A stretch of 58,898 bases of DNA from an uncultured Chloroflexus sp. (GTDB taxonomy: Bacteria; Chloroflexota; Chloroflexia; Chloroflexales; Chloroflexaceae), in the NCBI RefSeq assembly GCF_937129525.1, contig NZ_CAKZNK010000010.1, positions 1 to 58,898 of the forward strand. Direction: 5' to 3'. Both the position numbers and the translations under genes were made by a program. Below the pieces are notes generated by a model. That model worked only from the letters and a program-made list of their open reading frames with translations, was not told the DNA's origin and ran no database searches. Position 1 is the stretch's first letter, and the number at the start of each line of letters is the position of its first letter. Positions 27,209 through 38,022 of this stretch are shown here, one piece after another.

Positions 27209-27257
27209 CCAGCCCACAATGGTTGCGCATCGCCCGACTTGCGCTAACGGCAACAAT

Positions 27258-27286
27258 TTGCCGCATGATAACACTCGTGTTATAAT
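27258..27286 (+). promoter_or_regulatory. Promoter of the SAM-cycle operon
   Basis: TTGCCG (27258-27263), a 17-base spacer and a perfect TATAAT (27281-27286) end about 50 bases before the riboswitch. The -10 is preceded by the small inverted repeat AACAC..GTGTT. Confidence 0.8.
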
Positions 27287-27337
27287 CGCATACAACGTTC
27301 GCGCGCGGCGCCATAGTGCGTCGGCGAACTTCAGATG

Positions 27338-27440
27338 CTCATCGAGATGGGCTGAGGGACTGGCCCGATGACGCCCGGCAACCCCCGACAGGGAAGGTGC
27401 CAAATCCAGCGGCAATGGACAACATTGGCCGAAAGATGAG
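27338..27440 (+). ncRNA. SAM-I (S-box) riboswitch
   Basis: The segment has the S-box hallmarks in order. P1 5' strand CTCATC (27338-27343) leads into GAGATGGGCTGAGGGACTGGCCC, the invariant GATGA, and CCGGCAACC. Next comes the GAAGGTGCCAAATCC core, then GAAAGATGAG, which closes P1 (27435-27440). It is followed by a hairpin at 27459-27485 and then mtnA. When bound to SAM it should lower expression of the downstream methionine/SAM genes, which all fit that logic. Confidence 0.95.
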
Positions 27441-27458
27441 AGGAACGAAGTGATTATC

Positions 27459-27485
27459 GGAGCCTCTCGCCCCGCGAGTGGCTCC
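27459..27485 (+). promoter_or_regulatory. Expression-platform hairpin of the SAM riboswitch
   Basis: GGAGCC (27459-27464) pairs with GGCTCC (27480-27485), and CTCGC pairs with GCGAG inside, loop CCC. It is followed by ATCTTATTG, a weak T-tract. It could be the ligand-dependent terminator. No clear ribosome-binding site stands before the ATG at 27503, so control of initiation by occlusion is the alternative. Confidence 0.55.
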
Positions 27486-27502
27486 ATCTTATTGCGACGC
27501 CT

Positions 27503-28546
27503 ATGGAACTCCGCACAGTCTGGTGGGAAGACGAATCGGTTTGCCTGATCGACCAGCGCAAGTTGCCGCATACCCAGGAAGTGGTGCGATGCGGCGAACT
27601 AAACCAGGTAGCTTATGCCATTCGCAGCATGCAGGTGCGTGGCGCGCCGGCGATTGGCTGCACTGCCGCTTACGGGATGGCCCTGGTTGCCCGCCGTAGC
27701 CAGGCAACCGACCCGGCCACTCTGCTCGACGAGCTACAGCAGGCGAAGGCCACACTCGATGCGCAGCGTCCAACCGCGGTGAATCTGGCCTGGGCTACCA
27801 CTCGGATGTTGCAGCGCGCGACGGCTACTGCGGTCGAGGGGGTTGCAGCGATCAAGGCGGCACTCCTGGCCGAAGCAGACGCGATCTTCGCTGAAGATCT
27901 GGCTATGTGTCACGCGATTGGCGATCATGGCGCCCCGCTGATCCCGCCACGCGGCAATGTGCTTACCCACTGCAACGCCGGCGGCCTGGCCACAGCCGGC
28001 TATGGCACTGCCCTGGCCCCAATTCGCACCGCCTTCGCCCAGGGCCGACCTGTTCACGTCTTCGTTGATGAAACACGCCCCTTCTTGCAAGGCGCGCGAT
28101 TGACTGCATGGGAATTGTTGCAGGCTGGCATTCCGCAAACCTTGATCACCGACAATATGGCCGCTTTTATGATGCAACGTGGCCTGATCGATTGCGTGAT
28201 TGTCGGCGCCGATCGAATCGCCGCTAATGGCGACGTTGCCAACAAGATCGGCACTTACGGCCTGGCTGTGCTCGCTCACTACCATCAGATCCCCTTTTAT
28301 GTCGCCGCTCCCTATTCAACTATTGACCTCGCCACGGCTAGCGGCGCGGATATTCCAATCGAAGAGCGCGATCCGGCTGAAGTGACCCACATTGCCGGCA
28401 TCGCCATTGCGCCAGCCGGTGTGCCAGCCGCGCATCCAGCTTTTGATGTGACACCGCGCGAACTGGTAACGGCTATTATTACCGAACGCGGTGTGTTGCG
28501 GCCACCCTTCGGTGACGCCTTGCGCCAACTTGCGAGTGTACGATGA
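27503..28546 (+). CDS. mtnA: S-methyl-5-thioribose-1-phosphate isomerase
   Basis: A 347-residue protein of the eIF2B-related MtnA family. It has the IRSMQVRGAPAIG block, GNVLTHCNAGGLAT with the catalytic Cys, VDETRPFLQGARLTAWEL, an ITDNMAA block, the DCVIVGADRIAANGDVANKIG block with the catalytic Asp, and FYVAAPYSTID. It converts methylthioribose-1-phosphate to methylthioribulose-1-phosphate in methionine salvage. It is the first gene behind the SAM-I riboswitch, which fits its role in recovering methionine from spent SAM. Its stop overlaps the next start (28543-28546). Confidence 0.95.
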   Translation: MELRTVWWEDESVCLIDQRKLPHTQEVVRCGELNQVAYAIRSMQVRGAPAIGCTAAYGMALVARRSQATDPATLLDELQQAKATLDAQRPTAVNLAWATTRMLQRATATAVEGVAAIKAALLAEADAIFAEDLAMCHAIGDHGAPLIPPRGNVLTHCNAGGLATAGYGTALAPIRTAFAQGRPVHVFVDETRPFLQGARLTAWELLQAGIPQTLITDNMAAFMMQRGLIDCVIVGADRIAANGDVANKIGTYGLAVLAHYHQIPFYVAAPYSTIDLATASGADIPIEERDPAEVTHIAGIAIAPAGVPAAHPAFDVTPRELVTAIITERGVLRPPFGDALRQLASVR

Positions 28547-29601
28547 GTGGCTTCGGCTCATTCCGGCCAGCCTGTCAGCCGCTGCTGCGCGGTGGGTTGC
28601 CCCACACCAATCCGGCTACGGCAGCCCGGTTGATCTATCAGTACCTGCCGCAAACCCCGGCATGGCCATTGCCAGCGCAGCGGACTCTGGCGGAAACACC
28701 CTTTGCGCTGGCAGCACAAGGGTTGCCCGGTTTCCAGATCGACCTCGAACGCGACCGGCTGACCGTCGAGCGCGCTACGCTGGAACGCGATGCTGCCCGA
28801 GTCGGACTGGCCTATCTGCGCGGCGATACCCAGATCGCGGCCCTAACTGGCCCCGTAGTCTCGGCCCTGACCGAATTGCTGCGCCGGTTCAATACCGAAG
28901 AACATCACCCTATGCTCTTGAAGCACGAGACGATAGGCCCGGTCAGTCTAAGCCTCGCCCTGACTGATGATCACGACCGCCCCCTGGCTTACGAAGCAGA
29001 GTGGCGTGAAGTATTGCTCGATCTGTGCAGCCTGCGCGTTGCCTGGCAACATCAACAGGTGCAAGGCTATGCCACCCATCGGCTGGCAATGATCGATGAA
29101 CCATTTCTCGATGCGCTCGCGACGCCAATCTGTCCCTTGACCTGGGACGATGGTCTCGAATTACTCACGCGCTTGTTCGAAACATTGCCGGAACAGTGTG
29201 GTCTGTTTCTCAGTGGCACTGTGCAGTGGGAATCGATTCTTAAGCTGCCGGTCAGCGTGATCGGGTTTCATCTGACCGAACATCTGCAACCGCTGCTGGC
29301 CGTCGCAGCGTCACTGAGGGAATTTCTGGCTGCCGATGGCTGCCTGGTCTGGGGAGTCACACCGGTTGAGACTCACTTGCTGGCACAGACAACCGCCGCC
29401 GACTTGCGCAATGAGGTGCTGGCAGCTATGCAGCAAATGGCTATCGCCACCGGCGTCGAACTCGCCGTGATCCAGCAACAGTCATTTATTTCATTTACCG
29501 GTAGTTTGATCTACTTGAATCCAACCCAGGCCGAACAGGCTTTACAATTGTGCGCTGAAACTGCACAGTCTGTGCGCCAGATCATTGGTTTGAGCGATTG
29601 A
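28543..29601 (+). CDS. UROD/MetE-like TIM-barrel protein (candidate core methionine synthase-type methyltransferase)
   Basis: A 352-residue protein that reads like the uroporphyrinogen-decarboxylase/cobalamin-independent methionine synthase superfamily. It opens with G-G-L-P-H-T-N-P-A-T-A-A-R-L-I, then P-G-F-Q-I-D, an E-T-I-G-P-V-S-L-S-L strand-loop, an I-D-E-P-F-L segment, and W-G-V-T-P-V-E-T near the C-terminus. I do not see the usual HxC...C zinc-ligand set of MetE, so transfer to homocysteine is not shown. It overlaps mtnA by ATGA and lies in a SAM-riboswitch operon of methyl-cycle genes that otherwise lacks a methionine synthase, which makes a methyl-transfer role plausible. This role is inferred from context. 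Confidence 0.7.
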   Translation: MSGFGSFRPACQPLLRGGLPHTNPATAARLIYQYLPQTPAWPLPAQRTLAETPFALAAQGLPGFQIDLERDRLTVERATLERDAARVGLAYLRGDTQIAALTGPVVSALTELLRRFNTEEHHPMLLKHETIGPVSLSLALTDDHDRPLAYEAEWREVLLDLCSLRVAWQHQQVQGYATHRLAMIDEPFLDALATPICPLTWDDGLELLTRLFETLPEQCGLFLSGTVQWESILKLPVSVIGFHLTEHLQPLLAVAASLREFLAADGCLVWGVTPVETHLLAQTTAADLRNEVLAAMQQMAIATGVELAVIQQQSFISFTGSLIYLNPTQAEQALQLCAETAQSVRQIIGLSD

Positions 29602-29649
29602 TAACATCAATCCCCCGCCGGTCGCGGGCTATGTAGAGGAGAATACGCT

Positions 29650-30624
29650 GTGAAGATCGTGGTCACCGGTTCACTCGCTTTCGACTACATTATGGATTTT
29701 CCCGGCTACTTCAAAGATTTTATGCTGAGCGATAAGGCGCATATCATTTCGGTCAGTTTTCTGGTCGATTCAATGCGTAAATTGCGCGGTGGAGTAGCCG
29801 GCAATATCGCCTACAATCTTGCTCTGCTCGGTGAACGTCCATTGATCGTAGGATCGGCAGGTCACGATTTCGGCGCCTATCGCGACTGGTTGGAAGAACA
29901 GGGGGTTGACACCAGCGGAATCACGATTATTGAGCACGAATTTACATCCTCGTGTTTCATCAATACCGATCAGGCGAATAATCAAATTGTGGCATTTTAC
30001 GCTGGCGCTATGGGCCACGATCATCAGAACTCGCTCCTCGATCGCGGTCTGACGGCGCATGACCTGGTGCTGATTTCACCCACAAACCCCGACGCAATGC
30101 GGCGCTTTGCCCGCGAGTGTCAGCAGATGGGGGTGCCGTACATCTTCGATCCCGGCAAGCAGACGCCGCGACTCGATGCCGACCTGCTCGAACTTGGCAT
30201 CCGCGGGGCGCAGGTATTGATCAGCAATGACTACGAATTTGGCATGATGTCCAGATGCCTTGGGATCAGCGAAGCCGAACTGATTGCCCAGGCTCCCATT
30301 ACGGTGGTTACGCGCGGCATCGAAGGTTCGCAGATCTACGTTGATGGGCAACTGGCTGCAACCATCCCGGTTGCGCCGGTTACTGAGGTACGCGATCCCA
30401 CTGGCGCCGGCGACGCTTACCTCGCTGGGATTGCCTTCGGGTTGGCCCGCCGCTTGCCACTTGAGATCACCGGACGGATTGCGGCGTTGTGCGCCGCTTT
30501 CGCTATCGAAGAGCGCGGCTGTCAAGAACATCGCTTCACGCTGGCGCAGTTTGCCGAGCGTTATCGCGCCGCTTTCGGTCTCGATCTTCCGCTAGAGACC
30601 TTTAGGTTTCGGGAGGCGGCATGA
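29650..30624 (+). CDS. PfkB-family kinase, probable adenosine kinase
   Basis: A 324-residue ribokinase-fold protein: N-terminal TGSLAFDYIMDFPG, GGVAGNIAYNLALLG substrate block, and the PfkB signature DPTGAGDAYLAG with the catalytic Asp. Sequence features and context suggest adenosine kinase: ahcY two genes downstream releases adenosine from S-adenosylhomocysteine, and removing adenosine drives that reaction forward. The start is GTG 29650 with GAGGAG 8 bases upstream. Other sugar or nucleoside substrates cannot be excluded. The stop overlaps the next ATG (30621-30624). Confidence 0.85.
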   Translation: MKIVVTGSLAFDYIMDFPGYFKDFMLSDKAHIISVSFLVDSMRKLRGGVAGNIAYNLALLGERPLIVGSAGHDFGAYRDWLEEQGVDTSGITIIEHEFTSSCFINTDQANNQIVAFYAGAMGHDHQNSLLDRGLTAHDLVLISPTNPDAMRRFARECQQMGVPYIFDPGKQTPRLDADLLELGIRGAQVLISNDYEFGMMSRCLGISEAELIAQAPITVVTRGIEGSQIYVDGQLAATIPVAPVTEVRDPTGAGDAYLAGIAFGLARRLPLEITGRIAALCAAFAIEERGCQEHRFTLAQFAERYRAAFGLDLPLETFRFREAA

Positions 30625-31649
30625 AGTGGGGTATTCTCAGCGCCGGACGAATTGCCCGTCGTTTCGCTGGTGCGCTGGCCGCTTCAGCAACCGAAGAGGC
30701 CGTGGCAATCGCTGCCCGTGACGCCGGACGCGCCGCAGCCTTCGCTGCCGAGTTTGGCATTCAGCGCGCCTATGGCGACTATATGGCACTGTTGAACGAT
30801 CCGGAGGTCGAGGCAATCTACAACGCACTGCCCAACAGTCTGCACGCCGAGTGGTCAATTGCGGCTTTGCAGGCCGGCAAGCATGTGTTGTGCGAGAAGC
30901 CACTGGCAACGACGCTGGCCGATGGGCTGGCGATGGCTGCAGCCGCTCAGGCCAATCAGCGCTTGTTGATGGAAGCGTTTATGTATCGTTTCCATCCGCA
31001 AACAATTCACGTACAGCAGTTGCTGGCTGAAGGCGTGATCGGTGACGTGCAACAGGTGCGTGGTAGTTTCGCCTTTCTGCTCGACGATGCAACTAACATC
31101 CGCCTGGATGCCGCATTGGGTGGGGGGGCGCTCTACGACATCGGCTGCTATCCTTTAAGCTACGCTCGCATGGCATTTGGCGTTCGCCCACGTCAGGCCA
31201 GCGCTTTCGCAGTCGGCGAGCCGATCGATCACGCTCTCAGCGGCTTGCTGGATTTTGATCAGGGACGCTTCGCCTCCATTTATTGCAGCTTTCGCAGCGC
31301 CTGGAACCAGCGCGTCGAGATCATCGGCAGCGCCGGCTGGATCCACCTTGAACGTCCATTTAACCCCACGCCTGATCAGGCGACGACCATTGCCGTCGCC
31401 CGTGGAGGCCGTCATGTGACGGTTGAAACGATGACGATCCCGCCGGCTGACCACTTCCGACTGGAAGCCGAAGGCTTTGCCGCTTTAGCCAGTAGCGGCG
31501 CACCGGTTCCCGTCATCGGCGCTATGCCGTTGACCGAATCGCTTGACAATCTGGCTACCATGGAGGCGCTCTTCCGCAGTGCCGTCACTGCAACCCACAC
31601 TGTTATTCTCGAACCAGCACTCTCGCCGGATTGGCCGGTAGGAGTCTGA
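30621..31649 (+). CDS. Gfo/Idh/MocA-family oxidoreductase
   Basis: A 342-residue NAD(P)-dependent dehydrogenase-like protein: Rossmann start WGILSAGRIARRFAGAL, YNALPNSLH, H-V-L-C-E-K-P-L-A with the conserved EKP lysine, then the alpha/beta domain with FMYRFHPQ, the GGGALYDIGCYPLSYAR block and EIIGSAGWIHLERPF. Family members oxidise or reduce sugar-like substrates. It overlaps the PfkB kinase gene by ATGA and precedes ahcY in the SAM-cycle operon, where no standard step needs such an enzyme. Its substrate is unknown. Confidence 0.87.
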   Translation: MKWGILSAGRIARRFAGALAASATEEAVAIAARDAGRAAAFAAEFGIQRAYGDYMALLNDPEVEAIYNALPNSLHAEWSIAALQAGKHVLCEKPLATTLADGLAMAAAAQANQRLLMEAFMYRFHPQTIHVQQLLAEGVIGDVQQVRGSFAFLLDDATNIRLDAALGGGALYDIGCYPLSYARMAFGVRPRQASAFAVGEPIDHALSGLLDFDQGRFASIYCSFRSAWNQRVEIIGSAGWIHLERPFNPTPDQATTIAVARGGRHVTVETMTIPPADHFRLEAEGFAALASSGAPVPVIGAMPLTESLDNLATMEALFRSAVTATHTVILEPALSPDWPVGV

Positions 31650-31675
31650 ACAGGACATGAGCAAAGGAGACGTAG

Positions 31676-32944
<1,269 letters not shown>

Positions 32945-33025
32945 ATTCTGCGACCGGCGTGAAAACGGTCTCACATCGACCGGTGATCATCAGGCATTTC
33001 GTTTGATCCTGCAGAGAGGTTGACT

Positions 33026-34237
33026 ATGGCGAACACGTTTATGAATTCCCCGCGCTTCTACTTCACCAGTGAAAGCGTCAGTGAGGGGCATCCTGACAAG
33101 ATGTGCGACCAGATTAGTGACGCTATCCTCGATGCATTCCTCAGCCACGATCCAAAAGCGCGGGTTGCGGTCGAAACAGCGACGACCACCGGATTGATCG
33201 TTGTTCTGGGTGAAGTAACCTACGAGCGCGGCTACATCCCGATTGAGGAGATTGTGCGCCGTACCGTGAAGGAGATCGGCTATACTAGCGCCGAGTACGG
33301 TTTTGACGCCGATACGTGTGGCGTGATGGTGGCTATTCACGGTCAATCGCCCGATATTGCCCTCGGCGTCGATAAGGCGCTGGAAGCCAAAATCGGCGCG
33401 ATGCAAGATGATGTTGAGGCGGTCGGCGCCGGCGACCAGGGTATGATGTTCGGCTTTGCCTGCGATGAAACCCCCGAACTGATGCCGGCCAGTATTGCCC
33501 TGGCTCATCGTCTTATCCGCCGCCTTGAGCGAGTGCGCAAAGATGGTACGTTGCCCTATCTGCGCCCCGATGCCAAGTCCCAGGTGACAGTGGAATATAG
33601 CTTTGGCAAACCGGTGCGGGTCGATACCGTGCTGATTAGCAGCCAGCACGCGCCGGAAGTGACCCAGGAGCAGATCCGGGCCGATTTGATCGAGCATGTG
33701 ATCAAGACAGAGATACCGGAAGCCTGGCTTGACTCACAGACCAGGATCTTCATTAACCCAACCGGTCGCTTCGTCATTGGCGGCCCAATGGGTGATAGTG
33801 GCTTGACCGGTCGCAAGATTATTGTCGATACGTATGGCGGCGTTGCCCGCCACGGTGGGGGCGCATTCAGCGGTAAAGATCCGTCAAAGGTTGACCGCAG
33901 CGCCGCCTACGCCTGCCGCTGGGTCGCCAAGAATATCGTTGCCGCTGGCCTGGCTCGCCGCGTCGAGCTACAGGTGAGCTACGCAATTGGCGTTGCCCGT
34001 CCGCTTTCGCTTAGTGTTGAGACTTTCGGCACCGGCACTGTGCCCGACGAGGTGATTCTCAAAGCGGTGAGCGAAGTCTTTGACCTGCGCCCAGGCGCGA
34101 TCATCCGTGATCTCGACCTACGCCGACCGATCTACCGCAAGACGGCAGCCGGCGGCCACTTCGGTCGCACCGATATCGATCTGCCCTGGGAACGCACCAA
34201 TCGGGTTGAGGAGCTGCGCCGCGCCGCGGGGTTGTAG
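33026..34237 (+). CDS. metK: S-adenosylmethionine synthetase
   Basis: A 403-residue MetK of the bacterial type: [24 protein letters not shown] at the N-terminus, the [16 protein letters not shown] hexapeptide region, and [19 protein letters not shown], plus [20 protein letters not shown]. It makes SAM from methionine and ATP. ATG 33026 is preceded by AGAGAGGT at good spacing; TTG 33020 is in frame but unlikely. It is the last gene of the SAM-I riboswitch operon, and an imperfect 25-bp hairpin follows at 34266-34335. Confidence 0.96.
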   Translation: MANTFMNSPRFYFTSESVSEGHPDKMCDQISDAILDAFLSHDPKARVAVETATTTGLIVVLGEVTYERGYIPIEEIVRRTVKEIGYTSAEYGFDADTCGVMVAIHGQSPDIALGVDKALEAKIGAMQDDVEAVGAGDQGMMFGFACDETPELMPASIALAHRLIRRLERVRKDGTLPYLRPDAKSQVTVEYSFGKPVRVDTVLISSQHAPEVTQEQIRADLIEHVIKTEIPEAWLDSQTRIFINPTGRFVIGGPMGDSGLTGRKIIVDTYGGVARHGGGAFSGKDPSKVDRSAAYACRWVAKNIVAAGLARRVELQVSYAIGVARPLSLSVETFGTGTVPDEVILKAVSEVFDLRPGAIIRDLDLRRPIYRKTAAGGHFGRTDIDLPWERTNRVEELRRAAGL

Positions 34238-34265
34238 CTCCCCCTGACCGACATTTGTCGCTGAG

Positions 34266-34335
34266 ACGCAAAGGCGCAAAGGGTGGGTGGAACGAACCGG
34301 TTTCTTCACGCCACCTCACCCTTGAGCCTTTGCGT
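34266..34335. repeat. Imperfect hairpin of the ACGCAAAGGC dispersed type
   Basis: ACGCAAAGGCGCAAAGGGTG (34266 on) pairs imperfectly with its complement ending ACGCAAAGGC on the other strand (34311-34335), about 25 bp with a 20-base loop. ACGCAAAGGCGCAAAG is a motif I know from intergenic repeats of Chloroflexi and other bacteria. It lies between metK and the YitT gene and may terminate the SAM operon. Confidence 0.6.
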
Positions 34336-34356
34336 TCTTGTGTCTGCAACGAGAGC

Positions 34357-35232
34357 ATGAACCATATGAATGTATCGTCGCGCTGGCGGCGCATAGCCAG
34401 AACGATCTCTGACTACATCCTGCTGACCATCGGCGCGCTACTCAGCGCCACCGCTGTGCGTTTCTTCCTGGTGCCCAATCAGGTGGTTAGCGGCGGCATT
34501 ACCGGCGTCGCGCAGTTACTCAATACCTTCCTGGGGACACCGGTCGGCGCGGTCGTCTTGATCCTTAACGTGCCACTCCTGATCGCCGGCTGGCGCTACC
34601 TCGGCGGGGCCGTTTTCGGTGTGCGCACGCTGTACACGGTTGTCGTCATGTCGCTGGCAATCGATGGACTGGCTCCCTTCGCCCGTCCTATCACCAGCGA
34701 TCCCGTGCTCTACAGTCTCTATGGCGGGTTGATCGACGGGTTGGGAATCGGCCTGGTCTTGCGCGCGCGCGGCACTACCGGCGGCAGCGATATTCTGGCC
34801 CGGCTGATCGAGCGCCGGTTTGGCGTGCAACCCGGTCGTAGTCTGCTCGGCTTTGATACGCTGGTCTTTACCGCGGCACTCTTCAGCTACGGCCCGGAAA
34901 AGATCCTCTATGCCCTGCTGGTTGCTTTTACCTCCAGTCGGGCCATCGACACTGTGCTGGCTGCCGGTAAGGGAGCGCGGCAGGCTGTGATCATTACGTC
35001 AAATCCAGACCCGATCCGGAGTGAGGTGTTACACCGATTGGGTCGCGGCATCACTCAACTCGAGGCCATCGGTGGCTACACCGGCGCCACGCGCGCGGTA
35101 TTGCTGTGCGTGGTGGCCCGGACCGAAATCGGCGCGCTGAAGAATATCGTCAGCTCGGTTGACCCCGCCGCGTTTGTGATTGTCGGCGAGGTCGAAGAGG
35201 TGATCGGCGAAGGGTTTAGTCGCACAACGTGA
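34357..35232 (+). CDS. YitT family membrane protein
   Basis: A 291-residue protein with five or six hydrophobic segments in the first 180 residues (DYILLTIGALLSATAVRFFL; VVLILNVPLLIAGW; and others), motifs NQVVSGGITGVAQLL and GTTGGSDILARLI, and a C-terminal soluble DUF2179-like domain (VIITSNPDPI, R-G-I-T-Q-L-E-A-I-G-G-Y-T-G). These are the hallmarks of the YitT/DUF161 family, whose transport substrate is unknown. I chose ATG 34357; ATG 34366 is equally possible. Its last 17 bases overlap the end of the convergent feoC gene. Confidence 0.85.
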   Translation: MNHMNVSSRWRRIARTISDYILLTIGALLSATAVRFFLVPNQVVSGGITGVAQLLNTFLGTPVGAVVLILNVPLLIAGWRYLGGAVFGVRTLYTVVVMSLAIDGLAPFARPITSDPVLYSLYGGLIDGLGIGLVLRARGTTGGSDILARLIERRFGVQPGRSLLGFDTLVFTAALFSYGPEKILYALLVAFTSSRAIDTVLAAGKGARQAVIITSNPDPIRSEVLHRLGRGITQLEAIGGYTGATRAVLLCVVARTEIGALKNIVSSVDPAAFVIVGEVEEVIGEGFSRTT

Positions 35233-35464
35233 TCAGGCGTGGGCCGTTGTGGCGGAACGGACATCCCTGCGGATTCGCGTTACACGAGCAGCCGGCTTTC
35301 TCGCCACAACCCACCACGGCGCTGTCGCGCAGTCGCCCTTTGCGTACCCAAAACGCGATCATTTCGTTCAGCGCACCCGGCTCGACGTGTAAGCGCCGAC
35401 TCAACTCGTCCAGCGAGAGCGGTTCTTCGGCCTGTTCGAGGATGGCAAGAATCTGATAGAGCAT
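35216..35464 (-). CDS. feoC: FeoC-like winged-helix protein
   Basis: An 82-residue protein with a winged helix (MLYQILAILEQAEEPLSLDELSRRL, then MIAFWVRKGRLRD) and a cysteine-rich wing C-x5-C-x-C-x6-C (CGEKAGCSC, then CP), typical of FeoC, which can hold an iron-sulfur cluster. It is the last gene of the feo operon, 44 bases after the FeoB membrane part, with an AGGGGAA site. FeoC is a small cytosolic partner thought to regulate FeoB stability or activity. The 3' end overlaps the convergent YitT gene. Confidence 0.85.
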   Translation of the reverse strand: MLYQILAILEQAEEPLSLDELSRRLHVEPGALNEMIAFWVRKGRLRDSAVVGCGEKAGCSCNANPQGCPFRHNGPRLITLCD

Positions 35465-35508
35465 CGATTTCCCCTGTTCTCTGTTGGCGCTGGCTATCGC
35501 CAACGTCT

Positions 35509-37239
35509 TTAAAGCGGAAGCCTTATCCCCAACGCCAGGCCACCCTGAAATACCAGCAACGCTGCCAGCCAGGCGATGACGAATTGACCCACCAGACTGA
35601 CCAGCATCCAGCGCAGACCGAATTCGTGCCGGCTCGCCGCCAGGGTCGCCACACACGGGGTATAGAGCAGCACGAAGACGAGAAACGCCAATGCTGCCAA
35701 CTCGCCGTGGCCGTTACTGCTGGTAGCCAGGCCGACCTGAATCGCTGCTGCCAGTCCTGTGGTGACCGGCTCTTCCAGCGCCGCGCCGATCTCGAAACCA
35801 ACCATACCTACCAGCGCGCGCAAGGCTTCACCGACCGCCGCGCCGAAGTCACCGACGATCAATACCAGATCTTCACTCAATGTCATCGCTGCGGTATCAT
35901 CCGCCGCCGCTTCTCCGCCAGTGTAGACCTGCGTGAGCGTGCCTACCACGACCTCTTTGGCGATCAAACCGGTTACAAGCGCGCCACTACTCTCCCAATT
36001 GCCAAAGCCAAGTGGCGCAAACACCGGCGTGGTTGCGCGCGCCAGCCCGGCAAACGCGCTCTGCTCAACCGGAGTATTGGCGAACTGTCCTTCACCACCG
36101 ACCGGAATCGCCAGCAACAGCCAGACCACGATACTGGCAGTTAGAATGATGGTGCCCGCTTTCCGCACGAACGCCGACGTTCGTTCCCACATCTGGCGCC
36201 AGATATTGCCCGGCGCCGGCAAGCGGTAGGGTGGCAGTTCAAGCACAAAGGGAGTCGCCGGCTGCTGCCGGAACAGCAGACCCCGCAGCAGCGCGCCAAC
36301 TCCGACTGCCGTCGCTATCCCGATCAGATAGAGCGCGAAGATGACGTGCCCGGCGTATTGGGGGAAAAAGATCATCGTGATAAGCACATACACCGGCAGA
36401 CGCGCGCTACAGCTCATAAATGGCACCAGCAGACCAGTGAGAATCCGGTCACGGCGACTATCGAGCGTGCGCGTAGCATAGATCGCCGGCACCGAGCAAC
36501 CAAAACCGACGATCATCGGCAGGAAACTCTTGCCGTGCAGACCGAATAGGCGCATCACTCGATCCATCACAAACGCGGCGCGCGCCATATACCCTGAGTC
36601 CTCGAGGAGTGCCAGCGCAAAATAGAGGGTAAGCAGAACCGGCACAAAGGCCAGCACCCCACCCACTCCCGCAAGCACGCCATCGATCAGCAAAGCCTCA
36701 AACCACCCACCACCGGCCCCGACCAGATGCAGCAGTCCTGACACCCAACGACTCACCGGACCACTCAATACGCGATCGAGCCAATCAACAAACGGCGCGG
36801 CCACATCGGTAGTTAGTTTGAAGACCAACCACATCACCACCAGAAAGATTGGAATACCCAGCCAGCGATGAGTCACAATTCGGTCGATCCGATCTGAGAG
36901 TGTAGCTGGCGGCGTTGCCGGTCGGGTTACGGCACGGATCGCGATGTCGTGAACGAACCGGTAACGTTGATCGACCATCACGATGTCGATCTCATCGCCA
37001 TAAACGGCCCGCAGTCGCTCCAGACTCGCCGCCAGGGCCGCCTTCACCCGGCTGTCACCGCCGGCCTCGATCTCGGCCAGCAATGCTTCGTCGCCTTCAA
37101 GCGCCTGAATTGCCAGCCAGCGCGCCGGATAGTCGGTCAGCGCCGGAGTTTGGGCAAAAAGCGTCGCAAGCTGTTCGATCTCGCGCTCGATGGGCGCCGG
37201 ATAACGAAACGGGATATTCGGCATAGCGATTGTGGTCAT
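35509..37239 (-). CDS. feoB: FeoB membrane (transporter) part, separate polypeptide
   Basis: A 576-residue protein corresponding to FeoB without its GTPase domain. Residues 1-110 are the cytosolic helical region. After them come two Gate domains with pore blocks ([54 protein letters not shown], and in the second half [16 protein letters not shown] and [11 protein letters not shown]). It has no G1 P-loop. The GTPase domain is encoded by the upstream gene, whose stop overlaps this start by ATGA (37236-37239). Together they should import Fe2+. Confidence 0.92.
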   Translation of the reverse strand: MTTIAMPNIPFRYPAPIEREIEQLATLFAQTPALTDYPARWLAIQALEGDEALLAEIEAGGDSRVKAALAASLERLRAVYGDEIDIVMVDQRYRFVHDIAIRAVTRPATPPATLSDRIDRIVTHRWLGIPIFLVVMWLVFKLTTDVAAPFVDWLDRVLSGPVSRWVSGLLHLVGAGGGWFEALLIDGVLAGVGGVLAFVPVLLTLYFALALLEDSGYMARAAFVMDRVMRLFGLHGKSFLPMIVGFGCSVPAIYATRTLDSRRDRILTGLLVPFMSCSARLPVYVLITMIFFPQYAGHVIFALYLIGIATAVGVGALLRGLLFRQQPATPFVLELPPYRLPAPGNIWRQMWERTSAFVRKAGTIILTASIVVWLLLAIPVGGEGQFANTPVEQSAFAGLARATTPVFAPLGFGNWESSGALVTGLIAKEVVVGTLTQVYTGGEAAADDTAAMTLSEDLVLIVGDFGAAVGEALRALVGMVGFEIGAALEEPVTTGLAAAIQVGLATSSNGHGELAALAFLVFVLLYTPCVATLAASRHEFGLRWMLVSLVGQFVIAWLAALLVFQGGLALGIRLPL

Positions 37240-37769
37240 GCAGCCACCTCACGCATTTGCTTACTCGATTTCAACCTGGCCAACATCTCTGCCATCGTTG
37301 CTTTCAGTGCCGAAATCCCCTCGCCACGACTGGCTGCCAGCAATGTCACCGGGACTCCCAGGCCGGCGCTGAGCGCAGCAGGATTGATCACGATCCCGCG
37401 CGACGCGGCAATATCGGTCATATTCAGCGCCAACAACAACGGCACGCCGGTTTCGAGTAATTGCGCCGTCAGATAGAGATTCCGTTCGAGATTGGCGGCA
37501 TCGACCACATTTACCACCAGATCAGGACGACCACGCGCGATAAAATCGCGCGCGATCTGCTCTTCCAGCGAACGAGCCGCCAGACTGTACGCGCCAGGAA
37601 GATCAACCACTGTCACCGTTTTGCCGTTCAGCAACAATCGCCCCTCTTTGCGTTCTACTGTCTTGCCGGGCCAGTTGCCAACGTGTTGGTGAAGGCCGGT
37701 CAGCGCGTTGAAGATCGTACTCTTGCCCACATTCGGATTTCCGGCCAGCGCAACAACAATTTCACTCAT
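37236..37769 (-). CDS. feoB: FeoB GTPase part, separate polypeptide
   Basis: A 177-residue G protein: G1 [19 protein letters not shown], switch [17 protein letters not shown]3 [15 protein letters not shown]4 LALNMTDIA and the G5 region around [10 protein letters not shown]. It matches the N-terminal G domain of FeoB and stops where FeoB would continue into the helical and membrane part, encoded by the next gene in an ATGA overlap. ATG 37769 is preferred; TTG 37787 is an in-frame alternative overlapping feoA. GTP binding normally regulates Fe2+ flux. Confidence 0.92.
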   Translation of the reverse strand: MSEIVVALAGNPNVGKSTIFNALTGLHQHVGNWPGKTVERKEGRLLLNGKTVTVVDLPGAYSLAARSLEEQIARDFIARGRPDLVVNVVDAANLERNLYLTAQLLETGVPLLLALNMTDIAASRGIVINPAALSAGLGVPVTLLAASRGEGISALKATMAEMLARLKSSKQMREVAA

Positions 37770-37779
37770 CTGTTTGCCT

Positions 37780-38022
37780 CTAATCAAGCACTGCGACCAA
37801 CAACGCCTGAGTCAACGGATATTCGAGCGCCATGCGGGTATCACCCAGCGCGATCATCAAGGCGCTACCGCTGTCAGCCAGCACAGACAACTCGACACCG
37901 GGCACAAAACCCAGCTCGGTCAGGCGATGCGCGATCCGCTGGCTGCTCTGAATACTGATCAGTTTTGCCCGTGCCCCGTGATCGACAAAACGGAGCGGAA
38001 TGGGATGCTTTGTCTGCTTCAT
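37780..38022 (-). CDS. feoA: FeoA domain protein (second copy)
   Basis: An 80-residue single SH3-like FeoA domain: [30 protein letters not shown] and a C-terminal [19 protein letters not shown]. FeoA is a small cytosolic partner of FeoB. Its ATG overlaps the stop of the first feoA copy (38019-38022) and it ends 11 bases before feoB. The pairing of two diverged FeoA proteins suggests a heteromeric assembly with the split FeoB. Confidence 0.9.
   Translation of the reverse strand: MKQTKHPIPLRFVDHGARAKLISIQSSQRIAHRLTELGFVPGVELSVLADSGSALMIALGDTRMALEYPLTQALLVAVLD

Noticed and set aside
27209-27257. A second riboswitch before the SAM-I element
   Set aside because: Only the operon promoter and a small inverted repeat are visible.
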